DNA of 39,461 bases from positions 1 to 39,461 of the forward strand of contig CATZRD010000020.1 in NCBI GenBank assembly GCA_958423465.1, written 5' to 3'. Origin of the DNA: an uncultured Oscillospiraceae bacterium (GTDB lineage: Bacteria > Bacillota > Clostridia > Oscillospirales > Oscillospiraceae). A model generated the notes under the pieces. That model saw only the letters and a list, made by a program, of their open reading frames with translations. It did not search any database and was not told the origin of the DNA. The translations under genes were made by a program, and so were the position numbers. Positions 24,352-33,275 of the stretch are shown in pieces; position 1 is the first letter of the stretch; each line of letters starts with the position of its first letter.

Positions 24352-25254
24352 ATGGCACGTCCCGCTCCCGCTTCCCGGCACAGCCGCCAGCGTCCGCTGG
24401 AGGCGGTCATGCGTCTTGTTTTTCTCCTCTGCGGCCTGGTGGCCGTGGCCTTTGTCGCCCTCATCACCGTCTATCTGGTGGCCTCCGGCCTTCCCGCCAT
24501 CCGGGAGGTGGGGCTGAGGGAGTTTCTGCTGGGCAGGACCTGGAACTCCACCGATCCCAGCGACCCCCGCTTCGGCATCCTGCCCATGATCCTCGCCTCT
24601 CTGTACGGCACCGCCGGAGCCATCCTTCTGGGGGTGCCCGCAGGCTTTTTCACCGCCGTCTATCTGGCGAAGCTGGCCCCGCCCCGGACGGCGGAGATCC
24701 TGCGGTCCGCCGTGGGCCTGCTGGCAGGGATCCCCTCGGTGGTCTACGGCCTCATCGGGATGCTGGTGCTGGTCCCCGCCCTGCGCAGAGCCTTCCGTCT
24801 GCCCGCCGGGGACACCCTGCTGGCCGCCGTCATCGTGCTGGCGGTGATGATCCTGCCCTCCATCATCAGCGTGTCCGAGACCGCCCTGGCCGCCGTCCCC
24901 CGGGAGTATGAGGAAGCCAGCCTGGCGCTGGGAGCCACGGAGCTGGAGACCTGGTTCCGGGTCTCCGCCCCCGCCGCCAGAAGCGGCATCGCCGCCGCGG
25001 TGGTGCTGGGCGTGGGCCGGGCCATCGGGGAGGCCATGGCCGTGCTCATGGTGGCGGGCAACGTGGCCAATATGCCCGCCCTCTTCCGCAGCGTCCGCTT
25101 CCTCACCACCGGCATCGCCGTGGAGATGAACTACGCCAGCCCCGGCAGCCTCCAGCGGCAGGCCCTGTTCTCCATCGGTCTGGTGCTGTTCGTGTTTATT
25201 ACGCTGATCAACGCCCTGCTCCACGGGGCGCTGAATCGGAAAAAGGGGGCGTGA
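24352..25254 (+). CDS. pstC: Phosphate ABC transporter permease PstC
   Basis: 300 residues from ATG 24352 (AAAGGA upstream; the TTG one codon earlier is not needed). Six hydrophobic helices of the MetI-like permease fold. Typical PstC segments are GILPMILASLYGTAGAILLGVPAG, AGIPSVVYGLIGMLVLVPAL, ILPSIISVSETALAAVP, and the coupling EAA loop REYEEASLALGATELET...GVGRAIGEAMAVLMVAGN. It forms the membrane channel with PstA. Third base-level context: pstA follows the stop codon by three bases. Confidence 0.95.
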   Translation: MARPAPASRHSRQRPLEAVMRLVFLLCGLVAVAFVALITVYLVASGLPAIREVGLREFLLGRTWNSTDPSDPRFGILPMILASLYGTAGAILLGVPAGFFTAVYLAKLAPPRTAEILRSAVGLLAGIPSVVYGLIGMLVLVPALRRAFRLPAGDTLLAAVIVLAVMILPSIISVSETALAAVPREYEEASLALGATELETWFRVSAPAARSGIAAAVVLGVGRAIGEAMAVLMVAGNVANMPALFRSVRFLTTGIAVEMNYASPGSLQRQALFSIGLVLFVFITLINALLHGALNRKKGA

Positions 25255-25257
25255 GCC

Positions 25258-26118
25258 ATGGGAACGAGCAAAGCTTCCCGGCCCGCCCGGCGGGCCGGGA
25301 CTTTCCTGGGCCGTCTGCTGCTGCGGCTCAGCGCCGCCGCCACGGCGGCGCTGCTGCTGTTTCTGGTGGGCGTCATTCTGGTCCGGGGCCTGCCCCATAT
25401 CAGCTGGACGCTGCTGACCACGGAGGAGAGCGTCCTGAACGGCACGGTGGGCATCCTGCCCAGCATCGTCAACACCCTCTTTGTCGTCGTCCTCACGCTG
25501 GTCATCGCCCTGCCTCTGGGCGTGGGGGCGGCCATCTATCTGACGGAGTACGCCAAAAATCGGCGGCTGGCGGCGGCCATTCAGTTTGCCGCCGACATTC
25601 TGGCGGGGATCCCCTCCATCCTCTACGCCCTGGTGGGGGTCATCCTCTTCTGTACGGCCATGGGCCTGCGGAAAACGCTGGTGGCCGGCTCCCTGACGCT
25701 GGTGATGATGGTGCTGCCCACCATCCTCCGCACCACCCAGGAGAGCCTGCGGACCGTGCCCCAGAGCTACCGGGAGGGCGCGCTGGGCCTGGGGGCGGGC
25801 CGGTGGCACATGATATACACGGTGGTGCTGCCCTCCGCCGTGGACGGCATCGTCACCGGCTGCATCCTGTCCATCGGCCGGGTGGTGGGCGAGTCCGCCG
25901 TGCTGCTCTATACCGCCGGTCTCTCCACCTCTATGCAGAGCTTCGCCCCCGGCCGCATCGGCAAAGCCTCCGGGGCCACCCTGTCCGCCGCCCTCTATCT
26001 CTTCGCCAAGGAGCGCTCGGACATGGACACCGCCTTCGCCATCGCCGTGATTCTGCTGGTCCTGACGGTGCTCATCGGTCTGGCCGCCCGGCTGGCCGGA
26101 AAAAAACTGAAGAAATAG
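25258..26118 (+). CDS. pstA: Phosphate ABC transporter permease PstA
   Basis: 286 residues, second permease of the phosphate channel. Six hydrophobic helices. PstA landmarks are GILPSIVNTLFVVVLTLVIALPLGVGAAIYLTEY, ADILAGIPSILYALVG, LPTILRTTQESLRTVPQSYREGALGLGA and SIGRVVGESAVLLYTAG. AAGGGGGCG lies before ATG. Co-transcribed with pstC and pstB. Confidence 0.95.
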   Translation: MGTSKASRPARRAGTFLGRLLLRLSAAATAALLLFLVGVILVRGLPHISWTLLTTEESVLNGTVGILPSIVNTLFVVVLTLVIALPLGVGAAIYLTEYAKNRRLAAAIQFAADILAGIPSILYALVGVILFCTAMGLRKTLVAGSLTLVMMVLPTILRTTQESLRTVPQSYREGALGLGAGRWHMIYTVVLPSAVDGIVTGCILSIGRVVGESAVLLYTAGLSTSMQSFAPGRIGKASGATLSAALYLFAKERSDMDTAFAIAVILLVLTVLIGLAARLAGKKLKK

Positions 26119-26133
26119 CGAAAGGAACCGCCC

Positions 26134-26895
26134 ATGGCTGATACCGCTGTCATCACCGCCAAGGATCTGAGCTTTTACTACGGAGAGAACCGGGCACTGA
26201 AGGATGTGAGCGTCTCCATCCCGGCCAACCGGGTCACGGCCCTCATCGGGCCCTCCGGCTGCGGCAAGTCCACCTTTCTCCGGGCCGTCAACCGCATGAA
26301 CGATCTCATTCCCGGCACCCGGGTCACCGGCTCCCTGACCTTCCGCGGCCAGGAGATCTACGACCCTGCCCTGGACGTCACCGATCTGCGCCGGCGGGTG
26401 GGCATGGTCTTTCAGAAGCCCAACCCCTTCCCCATGTCCATCTACGACAACGTGGCCTACGGTCCCCGGACCCACGGCCTCCGCCAGCGGGCCCGGCTGG
26501 ACCAGGTGGTGGAGCAGTCCCTGCGGGCCGCCGCCATCTGGGACGAGGTGAAGGACCGGCTGAAAAAGAGCGCCCTGGGTCTCTCCGGCGGCCAGCAGCA
26601 GAGGCTCTGCATCGCCCGGGCCCTGGCGGTGAGGCCGGAGGTGCTCCTTATGGATGAGGCCACCAGCGCCCTGGACCCCATCTCCACCTCCCGGATCGAG
26701 GACCTGATTCTGGAGCTGAAGGAGCAGTACACCATCATCATGGTCACCCACAACATGCAGCAGGCCGCCCGGATCTCCGACAGGACCGCCTTTTTCCTGC
26801 TGGGAGAGCTGGTGGAATTCGGCGGCACGGAGCGGCTGTTCTCCATGCCCAGGGACCAGCGGACGGAGGATTATATCACAGGGAGGTTCGGCTGA
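26134..26895 (+). CDS. pstB: Phosphate ABC transporter ATP-binding protein
   Basis: 253 residues, the ATPase that drives PstCA. Walker A GPSGCGKS, Q-loop VFQKPNPFPMSIYDNVAYGPR (the PstB hallmark), ABC signature LSGGQQQRLCIARAL, Walker B VLLMDEATSALDP and switch MVTHNMQQAARISD. AAAGGA upstream of ATG. phoU begins two bases after the stop. Confidence 0.98.
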   Translation: MADTAVITAKDLSFYYGENRALKDVSVSIPANRVTALIGPSGCGKSTFLRAVNRMNDLIPGTRVTGSLTFRGQEIYDPALDVTDLRRRVGMVFQKPNPFPMSIYDNVAYGPRTHGLRQRARLDQVVEQSLRAAAIWDEVKDRLKKSALGLSGGQQQRLCIARALAVRPEVLLMDEATSALDPISTSRIEDLILELKEQYTIIMVTHNMQQAARISDRTAFFLLGELVEFGGTERLFSMPRDQRTEDYITGRFG

Positions 26896-26896
26896 T

Positions 26897-27547
26897 ATGC
26901 GCGGCAGATTTGACCGGCAGCTGGAGACGCTGCATCAGGAGCTGATCCACATGGGGGCGCTGTGCGAGGAGGCCATCTCCGCCGGCGTCCAGGCTCTGCT
27001 GGAGGGGGACGGCTCCATGGCGGACACGGCCATGGCCCGGGAGCGGGATATCGACCAGAAGGAGCGGGACATCGAGGCCCTGTGCATGCGCCTGCTGCTC
27101 CAGCAGCAGCCGGTGGCCCGGGACCTGCGGGCCATCTCCTCCGCCCTGAAGCTCATTGGGGACATGGAGCGCATCGGAGACCAGGCCGCCGACATCGCGG
27201 AGATCGCCCGCCACATGGACGGCGGCCCCCTGCCCGCCCAGGTCCACATCAGCGATATGACCAGCGCCGCCGTGAAGATGGTCACAGACAGCGTGGAGTC
27301 CTTCGTTCAGGGGGACCCCCATATGGCCCGGGCGGTGATGGCCTACGACGACGTGGTGGACAGGCTCTTCGACGAGGTCAAGGGGGAGCTGACGGAGCTG
27401 ATCCGCGCCGACAGCCGCGGCGCCGGACAGGCCCTGGATCTGCTGATGATCGCCAAGTATCTGGAGCGCATCGGCGACCACGCCGTCAACGTGGCGGAGT
27501 GGGTGCTGTACGCCGTCACCGGCGTCCACGGGGGCCAGCAGCCGTAA
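26897..27547 (+). CDS. phoU: Phosphate signalling regulator PhoU
   Basis: 216 residues, an all-helical protein with two repeated PhoU domains. Each carries the metal-binding E/DxxxD pattern (MERIGDQAADIAE in the first repeat, LERIGDHAVNVAEWV in the second). It links Pst transport to the PhoR/PhoB-type kinase and limits phosphate uptake. GGGAGG before ATG 26897. Last gene of pstSCAB-phoU; no phoPR pair lies in the window. Confidence 0.95.
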   Translation: MRGRFDRQLETLHQELIHMGALCEEAISAGVQALLEGDGSMADTAMARERDIDQKERDIEALCMRLLLQQQPVARDLRAISSALKLIGDMERIGDQAADIAEIARHMDGGPLPAQVHISDMTSAAVKMVTDSVESFVQGDPHMARAVMAYDDVVDRLFDEVKGELTELIRADSRGAGQALDLLMIAKYLERIGDHAVNVAEWVLYAVTGVHGGQQP

Positions 27548-27555
27548 ACAGGAAA

Positions 27556-27586
27556 CGGGAGGCGGGGACCATGTCCCCGCCTCCCG
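27556..27586. terminator. Terminator after phoU
   Basis: 13-bp perfect stem CGGGAGGCGGGGA (27556-27568) / TCCCCGCCTCCCG (27574-27586), with a short T-rich run (GATTCTTCC) after it. It sits between convergent genes and may act both ways. Confidence 0.7.
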
Positions 27587-27599
27587 CCTGATTCTTCCA

Positions 27600-28757
27600 T
27601 TACGCCGCAAGGCTCTCCCACCGCGCCGCCAGCGCCGGCAGCATGGCCCGAAGGTGTCCGTCGTCCTGATAGCCGGGGGTCAGGCTCTCGGCATAGATCA
27701 CCAGATCCCCCTTCACCGCCACCAGCTCCAGGTCTCCGCAGAGCCAGGCGGCGTCCAGCCCCTGGGCCTCCACAGGAACAAAGTCCTCCGCCGACCGGGC
27801 GAAGACGGCGGTCTCCATGAGGGTACGGGCAAAGTCCATGGGGGCCGCCCGCCGCAGGCGGTACACGTCCTGGTACATCCAGGTCTGGCCCTCCGCCCCG
27901 TCTATGACCTCGAACACATCCCAGTGGTCCGCCAGCAGGGATCGTTTCAGGCTGACCTTACTGGTGCGGTCGTCATAGAAGAGATGGCCCCGGTCCCCGG
28001 TATAGCCCAGGTCCTCCAGCAGCAGGTAGGGGCCGTCGGCGGTCTGGGGCAGGTCCCGGGTCTCCGTCCCCAGCCACTGGGCCGCCAGCAGAACCGCCAG
28101 CAGCGCCATCACGGCTCCATGGCCCCACCGGCACAGCCGGGGCCACCGCCGGTCCCGGGGGGCGTGGTCCAGAGGGACGCCCTTTTTCATCTGCCGGTAG
28201 AGCCGGTCGAACCGCCAGCTCTCGTAGAATCCGGCGGCCAGAGCGCCCAGGATGAACCAGCCGTACAGCAGGACCAGGGCTGTGTTCTCCACCCAGGCCA
28301 TCATGATCTCAGCGCCCAGCTGAGAGACCGTTTTGTTGGCGAACAGCAGCGGCACGTTCAGCAGGAGCACCAGCCAGCAGATCGCCATGCCCCACCGGTT
28401 CCGGCGCTTCAGGGCCTTCAGGGTGGCGGCCTGCTGCTGGGGCTCCATGTAGAACTCCGGCGCGTCGCTGCCCTCCGGTGCCCGGAAGATGTAGACGACG
28501 CCCCGGTCCGTCACATACTCCCAGCCGCAGTCGTCGTACACCGCCAGCTGTTCCTCGCTCATCGCCGGCTGGTCCAGGATACCCGGGACCACGATCTCCA
28601 CCCGGTACCGGGCGCGGCTGGGCTCCGCCGGCTCGAATTTGCTCAGATAGGCCCCCCGCTTCACCAGCCGCCAGCCCCGGGCCTCCATGTCGCCGTAGAA
28701 TTTCTCCATCTCCCCCAGGGCGTAGTCCCTGGGATGTACGGCATATTTGTACTTCAT
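27600..28757 (-). CDS. Long DUF2812 membrane protein with an extra outer domain
   Basis: 385 residues; ATG 28757 overlaps the stop of its PadR gene (ATGA). The N-terminal part is DUF2812-like (MEKFYGDMEARGWRLVKRGAYLSKFEPAEP...YDDCGWEYVTDRGVVYIFRAP). Two helices (about 122-140, 158-178) follow, then a third (about 213-230) and a C-terminal soluble region of about 150 residues (DLPQTADGPYLLLEDLGYT...WLCGDLELVAVKGDLVIYAES), probably outside the membrane. It is more than twice as long as the DUF2812 protein at 8320-8844. The C-terminal domain is unknown to me. Confidence 0.8.
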   Translation of the reverse strand: MKYKYAVHPRDYALGEMEKFYGDMEARGWRLVKRGAYLSKFEPAEPSRARYRVEIVVPGILDQPAMSEEQLAVYDDCGWEYVTDRGVVYIFRAPEGSDAPEFYMEPQQQAATLKALKRRNRWGMAICWLVLLLNVPLLFANKTVSQLGAEIMMAWVENTALVLLYGWFILGALAAGFYESWRFDRLYRQMKKGVPLDHAPRDRRWPRLCRWGHGAVMALLAVLLAAQWLGTETRDLPQTADGPYLLLEDLGYTGDRGHLFYDDRTSKVSLKRSLLADHWDVFEVIDGAEGQTWMYQDVYRLRRAAPMDFARTLMETAVFARSAEDFVPVEAQGLDAAWLCGDLELVAVKGDLVIYAESLTPGYQDDGHLRAMLPALAARWESLAA

Positions 28758-29074
28758 TGTTCCGCCCCCCTGTCCTCCTCCAGAATGGCCCCGTCGGCCA
28801 CCATGCGCTTGATGCGCTCGTACTCCTGATGGAGGGCCGCCTGCCCCGCCTCGGTGATGGCGTAGGTCTTCCGCCGCCCCTCCGCTTCCGTCAGGACGAT
28901 GAGGCCCTCCCGGTTCATCCGGGTCAGCACGCCGTAGAGCGTCCCCGGTCCCATGACCAGCCGCCCGCCGGACAGCTCCTGGATCCGCCGCATCATGCCG
29001 TAGCCGTGGCCCGGCTTCATCAGCGCCAGCAGAATATAGTAGTTGGCCTCGGTCATCGGCCCCCGTTCCGCCAC
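28754..29074 (-). CDS. PadR-family transcriptional regulator (second copy)
   Basis: 106 residues starting at GTG 29074, seven bases after GGAGGAGG; ATG 29056 is an alternative. Core winged-helix motifs match the first PadR: YYILLALMKPGHGYGMM, LSGGRLVMGPGTLYGVLTRMNREGLI, EGRRKTYAITEAGQAAL. The C-terminal dimer helix is acidic. It forms a two-gene operon with the long DUF2812 protein. The perfect repeat at 29092-29127 is its probable operator. Confidence 0.9.
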   Translation of the reverse strand: MAERGPMTEANYYILLALMKPGHGYGMMRRIQELSGGRLVMGPGTLYGVLTRMNREGLIVLTEAEGRRKTYAITEAGQAALHQEYERIKRMVADGAILEEDRGAEQ

Positions 29075-29091
29075 GACGGTCCCTCCTCCCC

Positions 29092-29127
29092 CTATTATGC
29101 GTCACGTTATATCGCATAGCATAATAG
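29092..29127. promoter_or_regulatory. Inverted repeat at the second padR promoter
   Basis: Perfect 9-bp arms CTATTATGC (29092-29100) and GCATAATAG (29119-29127), 18-bp spacer. It overlaps the -10 box and the transcription start; likely PadR autoregulation site. Confidence 0.55.
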
Positions 29128-29152
29128 TAGCACAGCAGCCGTCCCCTGTCAA
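29124..29152 (-). promoter_or_regulatory. Promoter of the second PadR-DUF2812 operon
   Basis: Minus strand TTGACA (29152-29147), 17-bp spacer, TACTAT (29129-29124). Confidence 0.75.
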
Positions 29153-29185
29153 GGCCCGATCCCGCTCCTTCCGCCATAGCAGAAA

Positions 29186-29216
29186 AGCGGTCCGGCTCAC
29201 ACGGAGTCGGACCGCT
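29186..29216 (-). terminator. Terminator of asnB-glnN
   Basis: 13-bp stem AGCGGTCCGGCTC (29186-29198) / GAGTCGGACCGCT (29204-29216), one G-T pair, five-base loop. On the minus strand it is followed by TTTTCT. 14 bases after the glnN stop. Confidence 0.85.
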
Positions 29217-29230
29217 CTCCCGCGCCGCCG

Positions 29231-31327
29231 TTATCGGATGGAAAACAGCAGGTCGGTATAGGAGGGATAGGGCCAGCAGTCGCCGGCGGTGATGGTCTCC
29301 AGCTCGTCCACCGTGGCCCGCAGGGTCTCCATGGCGGCGAACACGGTGTACTTGAAGTAGTGGGCCGCGTCGTAGGCGTTCTCGGACCGGGGGGCGGCCA
29401 CGGCGGACTCCAGGGCTACGCACTGGCCCATCATCTCGCCGGTGAGGCTGTTCAGCCGCCGCAGAAGCTGCTCCTCGGCGGTGCAGTCCAGATCCGCCAG
29501 CACCGCCCGCTTGGCGGAGATATTGTCCGCCACCTGGGCCGCGTAGCCGGACACGGCGGGGAAGATATCCCGCTTCACCATATCGATCATGGTGCGGGCC
29601 TCGATGCCGATGACCTCGCAGTAGTTCTCCAGATGGATCTCATTGCGGGCAGCCAGCTCCTCCCTGGTGAACACCCCGTGCCTGGTAAACAGCGCCACGT
29701 GCTCCGGCTTCAGATAGCAGCGCAGGGCGTCGGCGGTGCAGGTGTGGTTGCTGAGGCCCCGGCGCTCGGCCTCCTTCACCCAGGCCTCCTCGTAGCCGTT
29801 GCCGTTGAAGATGATGCGCTGGTGGTCCCGGAAAGTCCGGCACAGCAGCTCGTGGAGGGCGGCGTTGAAATCCTCCGCCTGCTCCAGCTCGTCGGCGAAC
29901 TGCTCCAGCTCCTCGGCCATGATGGTGTTCAGGGCCACATTGGGGCCGGTGATGGACTGGCTGGACCCCAGCATCCGGAACTCGAACTTGTTGCCGGTGA
30001 AGGCCAGGGGCGAGGTGCGGTTGCGGTCGGTGTTGTCCTGGGGAATGTGCGGCAGCACATCCACGCCGATTTCCAGGGTCCGCTTGCCCTGTTCCACATA
30101 CTCCGTGCCGTTGATGAGGGAGTCCACGATGGCGGTCAGCTCGTCGCCCAGGAACACGGAGATGATCGCCGGCGGCGCCTCCTGGGCCCCCAGGCGGTGG
30201 TCGTTGCCCGGATTGGCCACGGTGCACCGCAGCAGCTCCTGGTACTCATCCACCCCCTTGAGGAAGGCCGCCAGGAACAGCAGAAACCGGGCGTTCTGGC
30301 TGGGGGTGGAGCCGGGCTTGAAGAGGTTGTCCCCCTGGTCGGTGCTGATGGACCAGTTGTTGTGCTTGCCGGAGCCGTTGACCCCGGCGAAGGGCTTTTC
30401 ATGGAGGAGGCAAACCATGTTGTGGCGGCCCGCCACCTTCTTCATGATCTCCATGGTGAGCTGGTTGTGGTCGCAGGCGGTGTTGGCGTCGGAGTAGATG
30501 GGGGCCAGCTCATGCTGGGCGGGAGCCACCTCGTTGTGCTTGGTCTTGGCCAGGATGCCCACCTTCCACAGCTCCTCGTCCAGCTCCTTCATATAGGCGG
30601 CCACCCGGGGCTTGATAGCGCCGAAGTAGTGGTCCTCCAGCTCCTGGCCCTTGGGGGGCTTGGCGCCAAAGAGGGTGCGCCCGGTAAGGATCAGATCCTC
30701 CCGCTGGTTGTACACATCCTTGTCCACCAGGAAGTACTCCTGCTCCGGGCCCACCTGGCTGACCACCTTTTTCACGCCGGTCTCGCCGAAGAGCCGCAGC
30801 ACCCGCACCGCCTGGCGGCTCAGCTCGTCCATGGAGCGCAGCAGGGGGGTCTTTTTATCCAGGGCCTGGCCGCTGTAGGAGCAGAAAATGGTGGGGATGC
30901 AGAGGCTGCCGTCCTTGATGAAGGCGAAGGCCGTGGGGTCCCAGGCGGTGTAGCCCCGGGCCTCAAAGGTGGCCCGCAGGCCGCCGGAGGGGAAGGAGGA
31001 GGCGTCCGGCTCTCCCCGGACCAGCTCCTTGCCGGAAAACTGCATCAGCACCCGGTCCGGCCCCTCGGGGACGATAAAGCTGTCGTGCTTCTCGGCGGTG
31101 ACGCCGGTCATGGGCTGGAACCAGTGGGTGAAGTGGGTGGCGCCCCGGTCCATGGCCCAGTTCTTCATCTCGGCGGCCATTTCATGGGCGTGCTCCAGAG
31201 AGAGGGGGGTCCCCTCGTCCACGCACTTTTTCCACGCCCGGTAGCAGGTAGCTGACAGGCGCTGCTTCATGACTTCCTCGTTAAAGACCATGCTGCCGAA
31301 CAGTTCCGTCACGTTTTTCTCGCTCAT
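29231..31327 (-). CDS. glnN: Type III glutamine synthetase
   Basis: 698 residues, the length of GSIII (GlnN), not of the 440-470 residue GlnA. It makes glutamine from glutamate, ammonia and ATP. GSIII signatures: GATHFTHWFQPMTGVTAEKHDSF, LRATFEARGYTAWDPTAFAF, VGPEQEYFLVD, HNEVAPAQHELAPIYSDAN, FAGVNGSGKHNNWSI, HRLGAQEAPPAIISVFLG and NRTSPLAFTGNKFEFR. GGAGATAAGG precedes ATG. It lies 66 bp after asnB, so it is probably in the same T-box-controlled operon, with a possible weak internal promoter at 31358-31386. Confidence 0.97.
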   Translation of the reverse strand: MSEKNVTELFGSMVFNEEVMKQRLSATCYRAWKKCVDEGTPLSLEHAHEMAAEMKNWAMDRGATHFTHWFQPMTGVTAEKHDSFIVPEGPDRVLMQFSGKELVRGEPDASSFPSGGLRATFEARGYTAWDPTAFAFIKDGSLCIPTIFCSYSGQALDKKTPLLRSMDELSRQAVRVLRLFGETGVKKVVSQVGPEQEYFLVDKDVYNQREDLILTGRTLFGAKPPKGQELEDHYFGAIKPRVAAYMKELDEELWKVGILAKTKHNEVAPAQHELAPIYSDANTACDHNQLTMEIMKKVAGRHNMVCLLHEKPFAGVNGSGKHNNWSISTDQGDNLFKPGSTPSQNARFLLFLAAFLKGVDEYQELLRCTVANPGNDHRLGAQEAPPAIISVFLGDELTAIVDSLINGTEYVEQGKRTLEIGVDVLPHIPQDNTDRNRTSPLAFTGNKFEFRMLGSSQSITGPNVALNTIMAEELEQFADELEQAEDFNAALHELLCRTFRDHQRIIFNGNGYEEAWVKEAERRGLSNHTCTADALRCYLKPEHVALFTRHGVFTREELAARNEIHLENYCEVIGIEARTMIDMVKRDIFPAVSGYAAQVADNISAKRAVLADLDCTAEEQLLRRLNSLTGEMMGQCVALESAVAAPRSENAYDAAHYFKYTVFAAMETLRATVDELETITAGDCWPYPSYTDLLFSIR

Positions 31328-31357
31328 ATCCTTATCTCCTTCCGCTGCAGCGCAGCT

Positions 31358-31386
31358 AGTATGCTCCTCATCCGCTCTCCGGTCAG
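31358..31386 (-). promoter_or_regulatory. Possible internal promoter before glnN
   Basis: Minus strand CTGACC (31386-31381), 17-bp spacer, CATACT (31363-31358). Four of six matches each. It could give T-box-independent glnN expression. Confidence 0.25.
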
Positions 31387-31393
31387 CGGGGCA

Positions 31394-32977
31394 TCACACG
31401 CCGGAGGCGCCGTAGTTGCTCAGCACCCGGGCGCTGGGGTCGGCCACGTCGCAGCCGGCCCAGCTCCTGTTAGGCATCCAGAAGTCCGTCACCATCTCCG
31501 CCTGGCCGGGATAGTACTTCTCAAAGATCTCCCGGTACAGCAGGGACTCCTTGGTGAAGGGCGCCGCGTGGTAGTCGTACCGCCGGGCGGTCTCCCGCCA
31601 GCCGTCGCCGTAGAGGCCCTCGGCGTAGGCCTTCAGGTCGTCCACCAGGCTGTGGCCCACGGCGTCGGAAAAGGCGGCCTTCTCCCGCTGGAGGATGGAC
31701 GGCGGTAGGTAGTCCCCCTGAAAGGCCCGGCGCAGCAGGTACTTGCCCTTGCCGTACACGTTCATCTTTTTGGCGGGGTCCACGCTCATGACATATTTCA
31801 CGAAGTCCAGGTCGCCGAAAGGCACCCGGGCCTCCAGACTGTTGACGGAAATGCACCGGTCCGCCCGGAGCACGTCGTACATATGCAGCTCCCGAATCCG
31901 CTTGACGCTCTCCCGCTGAAACTCCTCCGGAGAGGGGGCAAAGTCGGTGTACTTGTAGCCGAACAGCTCGTCGCTGATCTCCCCGGTGAGCAGCACCCGG
32001 ATGTCGCTGCTCTCGTGGATGGCCTTGCACACCAGATACATCCCCATGCTGGCCCGGATGGTGGTGATATCGTAGGTCCCCAGGGCCTGGATCACCGTCT
32101 CCAGGGCGTCCAGCACATCCTGGCGGGTGATATAGACCTCGTGGTGATGGCTGCCGATGTGGTCCGCCGCCTGGCGGGCGTACTTCAGGTCGATGGCGTC
32201 GGTGGACATCCCCACGGCGTAGGTCTCGATGGGCCGGCCCAGGAGCCGGGCGGCGATGGCGCACACCAGGGAGCTGTCCAGACCGCCGGAGAGGAGGAAG
32301 CCCACGGGCACGTCGGCGTCCAGCCGCTTCTCCACCGCCAAAATCAGCTTCTCATGAATGTTGGCACAGATCTCATCCACACTATCGTAACATACCTGAT
32401 CCACCTTGGCAATGTCACAATAGCACACAAATTCGCCGTCCATATAGTAATATCCCGGCGGAAATGGCATGATATGGTCCGTCAGACCCATCAGGTTCTT
32501 CGGCTCGCTGGCGAAGAGGATATGGCCCGAGGCGCTGTACCCGTAGTAGAGGGGGCGGATCCCGATGGGGTCCCGGGCCGCCACGAAGCCGCCGCTGGGG
32601 GCGTCATAGAGCACCAGGGCGAACTCCGCGTCCAGCTCCCGGAACATCTCCGGCCCCCGCTCCCGCCACAGGGGCAGCAGCAGCTCGCAGTCGGAGCCGC
32701 TGGCGAACCGGTATCCCCTGCTCTCCAGCTCCCGCTTCAGCTTCCGGAAGCCGTACAGCTCCCCGTTGCACACCACAGCGCTGCCGTCCGCCGCCGTGAA
32801 GGGCTGCATCCCCGCCGGCTCCGGCCCCATGATGGCCAGCCGGTGGAACAGCAGGGTCCCTCCCGGCGTCTCCAGCGCGCGGCTGAGGTCCGGTCCCCGG
32901 GATCGGGTCCGGGCAAAAGCCTCCGTCAGCGTCTCCAGGGGAATGTCCCTGCCGGTATAACCCATGATCGCGCACAT
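31394..32977 (-). CDS. asnB: Glutamine-hydrolysing asparagine synthetase
   Basis: 527 residues from ATG 32977 (MCAIMGYTG), eight bases after GGAGG. Cys2 is the class II amidotransferase nucleophile. The glutaminase half includes RSRGPD, HRLAIMG, VCNGELYGF and the GSDCELLL segment. The synthetase half has the PPi loop LSGGLDSS (229-236), ISDELFGYKY and the EARVPFGDLDFVKYVMS motif. It converts aspartate and glutamine to asparagine with ATP. The length and loop are those of the short bacterial AsnB group. A T-box with an asparagine specifier precedes it. Confidence 0.97.
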   Translation of the reverse strand: MCAIMGYTGRDIPLETLTEAFARTRSRGPDLSRALETPGGTLLFHRLAIMGPEPAGMQPFTAADGSAVVCNGELYGFRKLKRELESRGYRFASGSDCELLLPLWRERGPEMFRELDAEFALVLYDAPSGGFVAARDPIGIRPLYYGYSASGHILFASEPKNLMGLTDHIMPFPPGYYYMDGEFVCYCDIAKVDQVCYDSVDEICANIHEKLILAVEKRLDADVPVGFLLSGGLDSSLVCAIAARLLGRPIETYAVGMSTDAIDLKYARQAADHIGSHHHEVYITRQDVLDALETVIQALGTYDITTIRASMGMYLVCKAIHESSDIRVLLTGEISDELFGYKYTDFAPSPEEFQRESVKRIRELHMYDVLRADRCISVNSLEARVPFGDLDFVKYVMSVDPAKKMNVYGKGKYLLRRAFQGDYLPPSILQREKAAFSDAVGHSLVDDLKAYAEGLYGDGWRETARRYDYHAAPFTKESLLYREIFEKYYPGQAEMVTDFWMPNRSWAGCDVADPSARVLSNYGASGV

Positions 32978-33019
32978 AAAAAGCACCTCCGAATGAACCG
33001 GCGTCTCTAAAATAAAATT

Positions 33020-33269
33020 TTAGGACGAATCGCCGGAATCCGTGGTGCCACCTAATTTACCGCCGCAGCGGTCGCTTCAGCTCTAACAAGCCTGACGGCT
33101 GTAACGGGCCGTTCCCGTCTCCCCTACTGGGCCGCTGGGCCGTTGGGGTCGAGGCTCCGGAGTGTTATTCGCCTGGGTCCTGCCGCGAGGCTTCCACTGT
33201 CCCCCGCTCGCTGTGGGTGGGCGCCCCGGCTACTTCTCTCCATCATCGCCGCTGTCAGTTTTAAAATAT
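33020..33269 (-). promoter_or_regulatory. T-box riboswitch (tRNA-Asn) upstream of asnB
   Basis: Minus-strand leader of about 250 bases. Stem I features: an AGTA S-turn (33234-33231), the distal double T-loop pattern (AGCGAGCGGGGGACAGTGG, near 33213-33195), and the specifier AAC followed by A (33166-33164), which codes for Asn. The T-box TAGGTGGCACCACGG (33054-33040), carrying the UGGCACC bulge that pairs with the tRNA acceptor end, ends the leader. A U-rich stretch follows (AAAATTTTATTTT, 33023-33011), preceded by a weak, G-U-rich stem. Uncharged tRNA-Asn should raise asnB expression. The terminator is weaker than usual. Confidence 0.85.
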
Positions 33270-33275
33270 GGGAGC

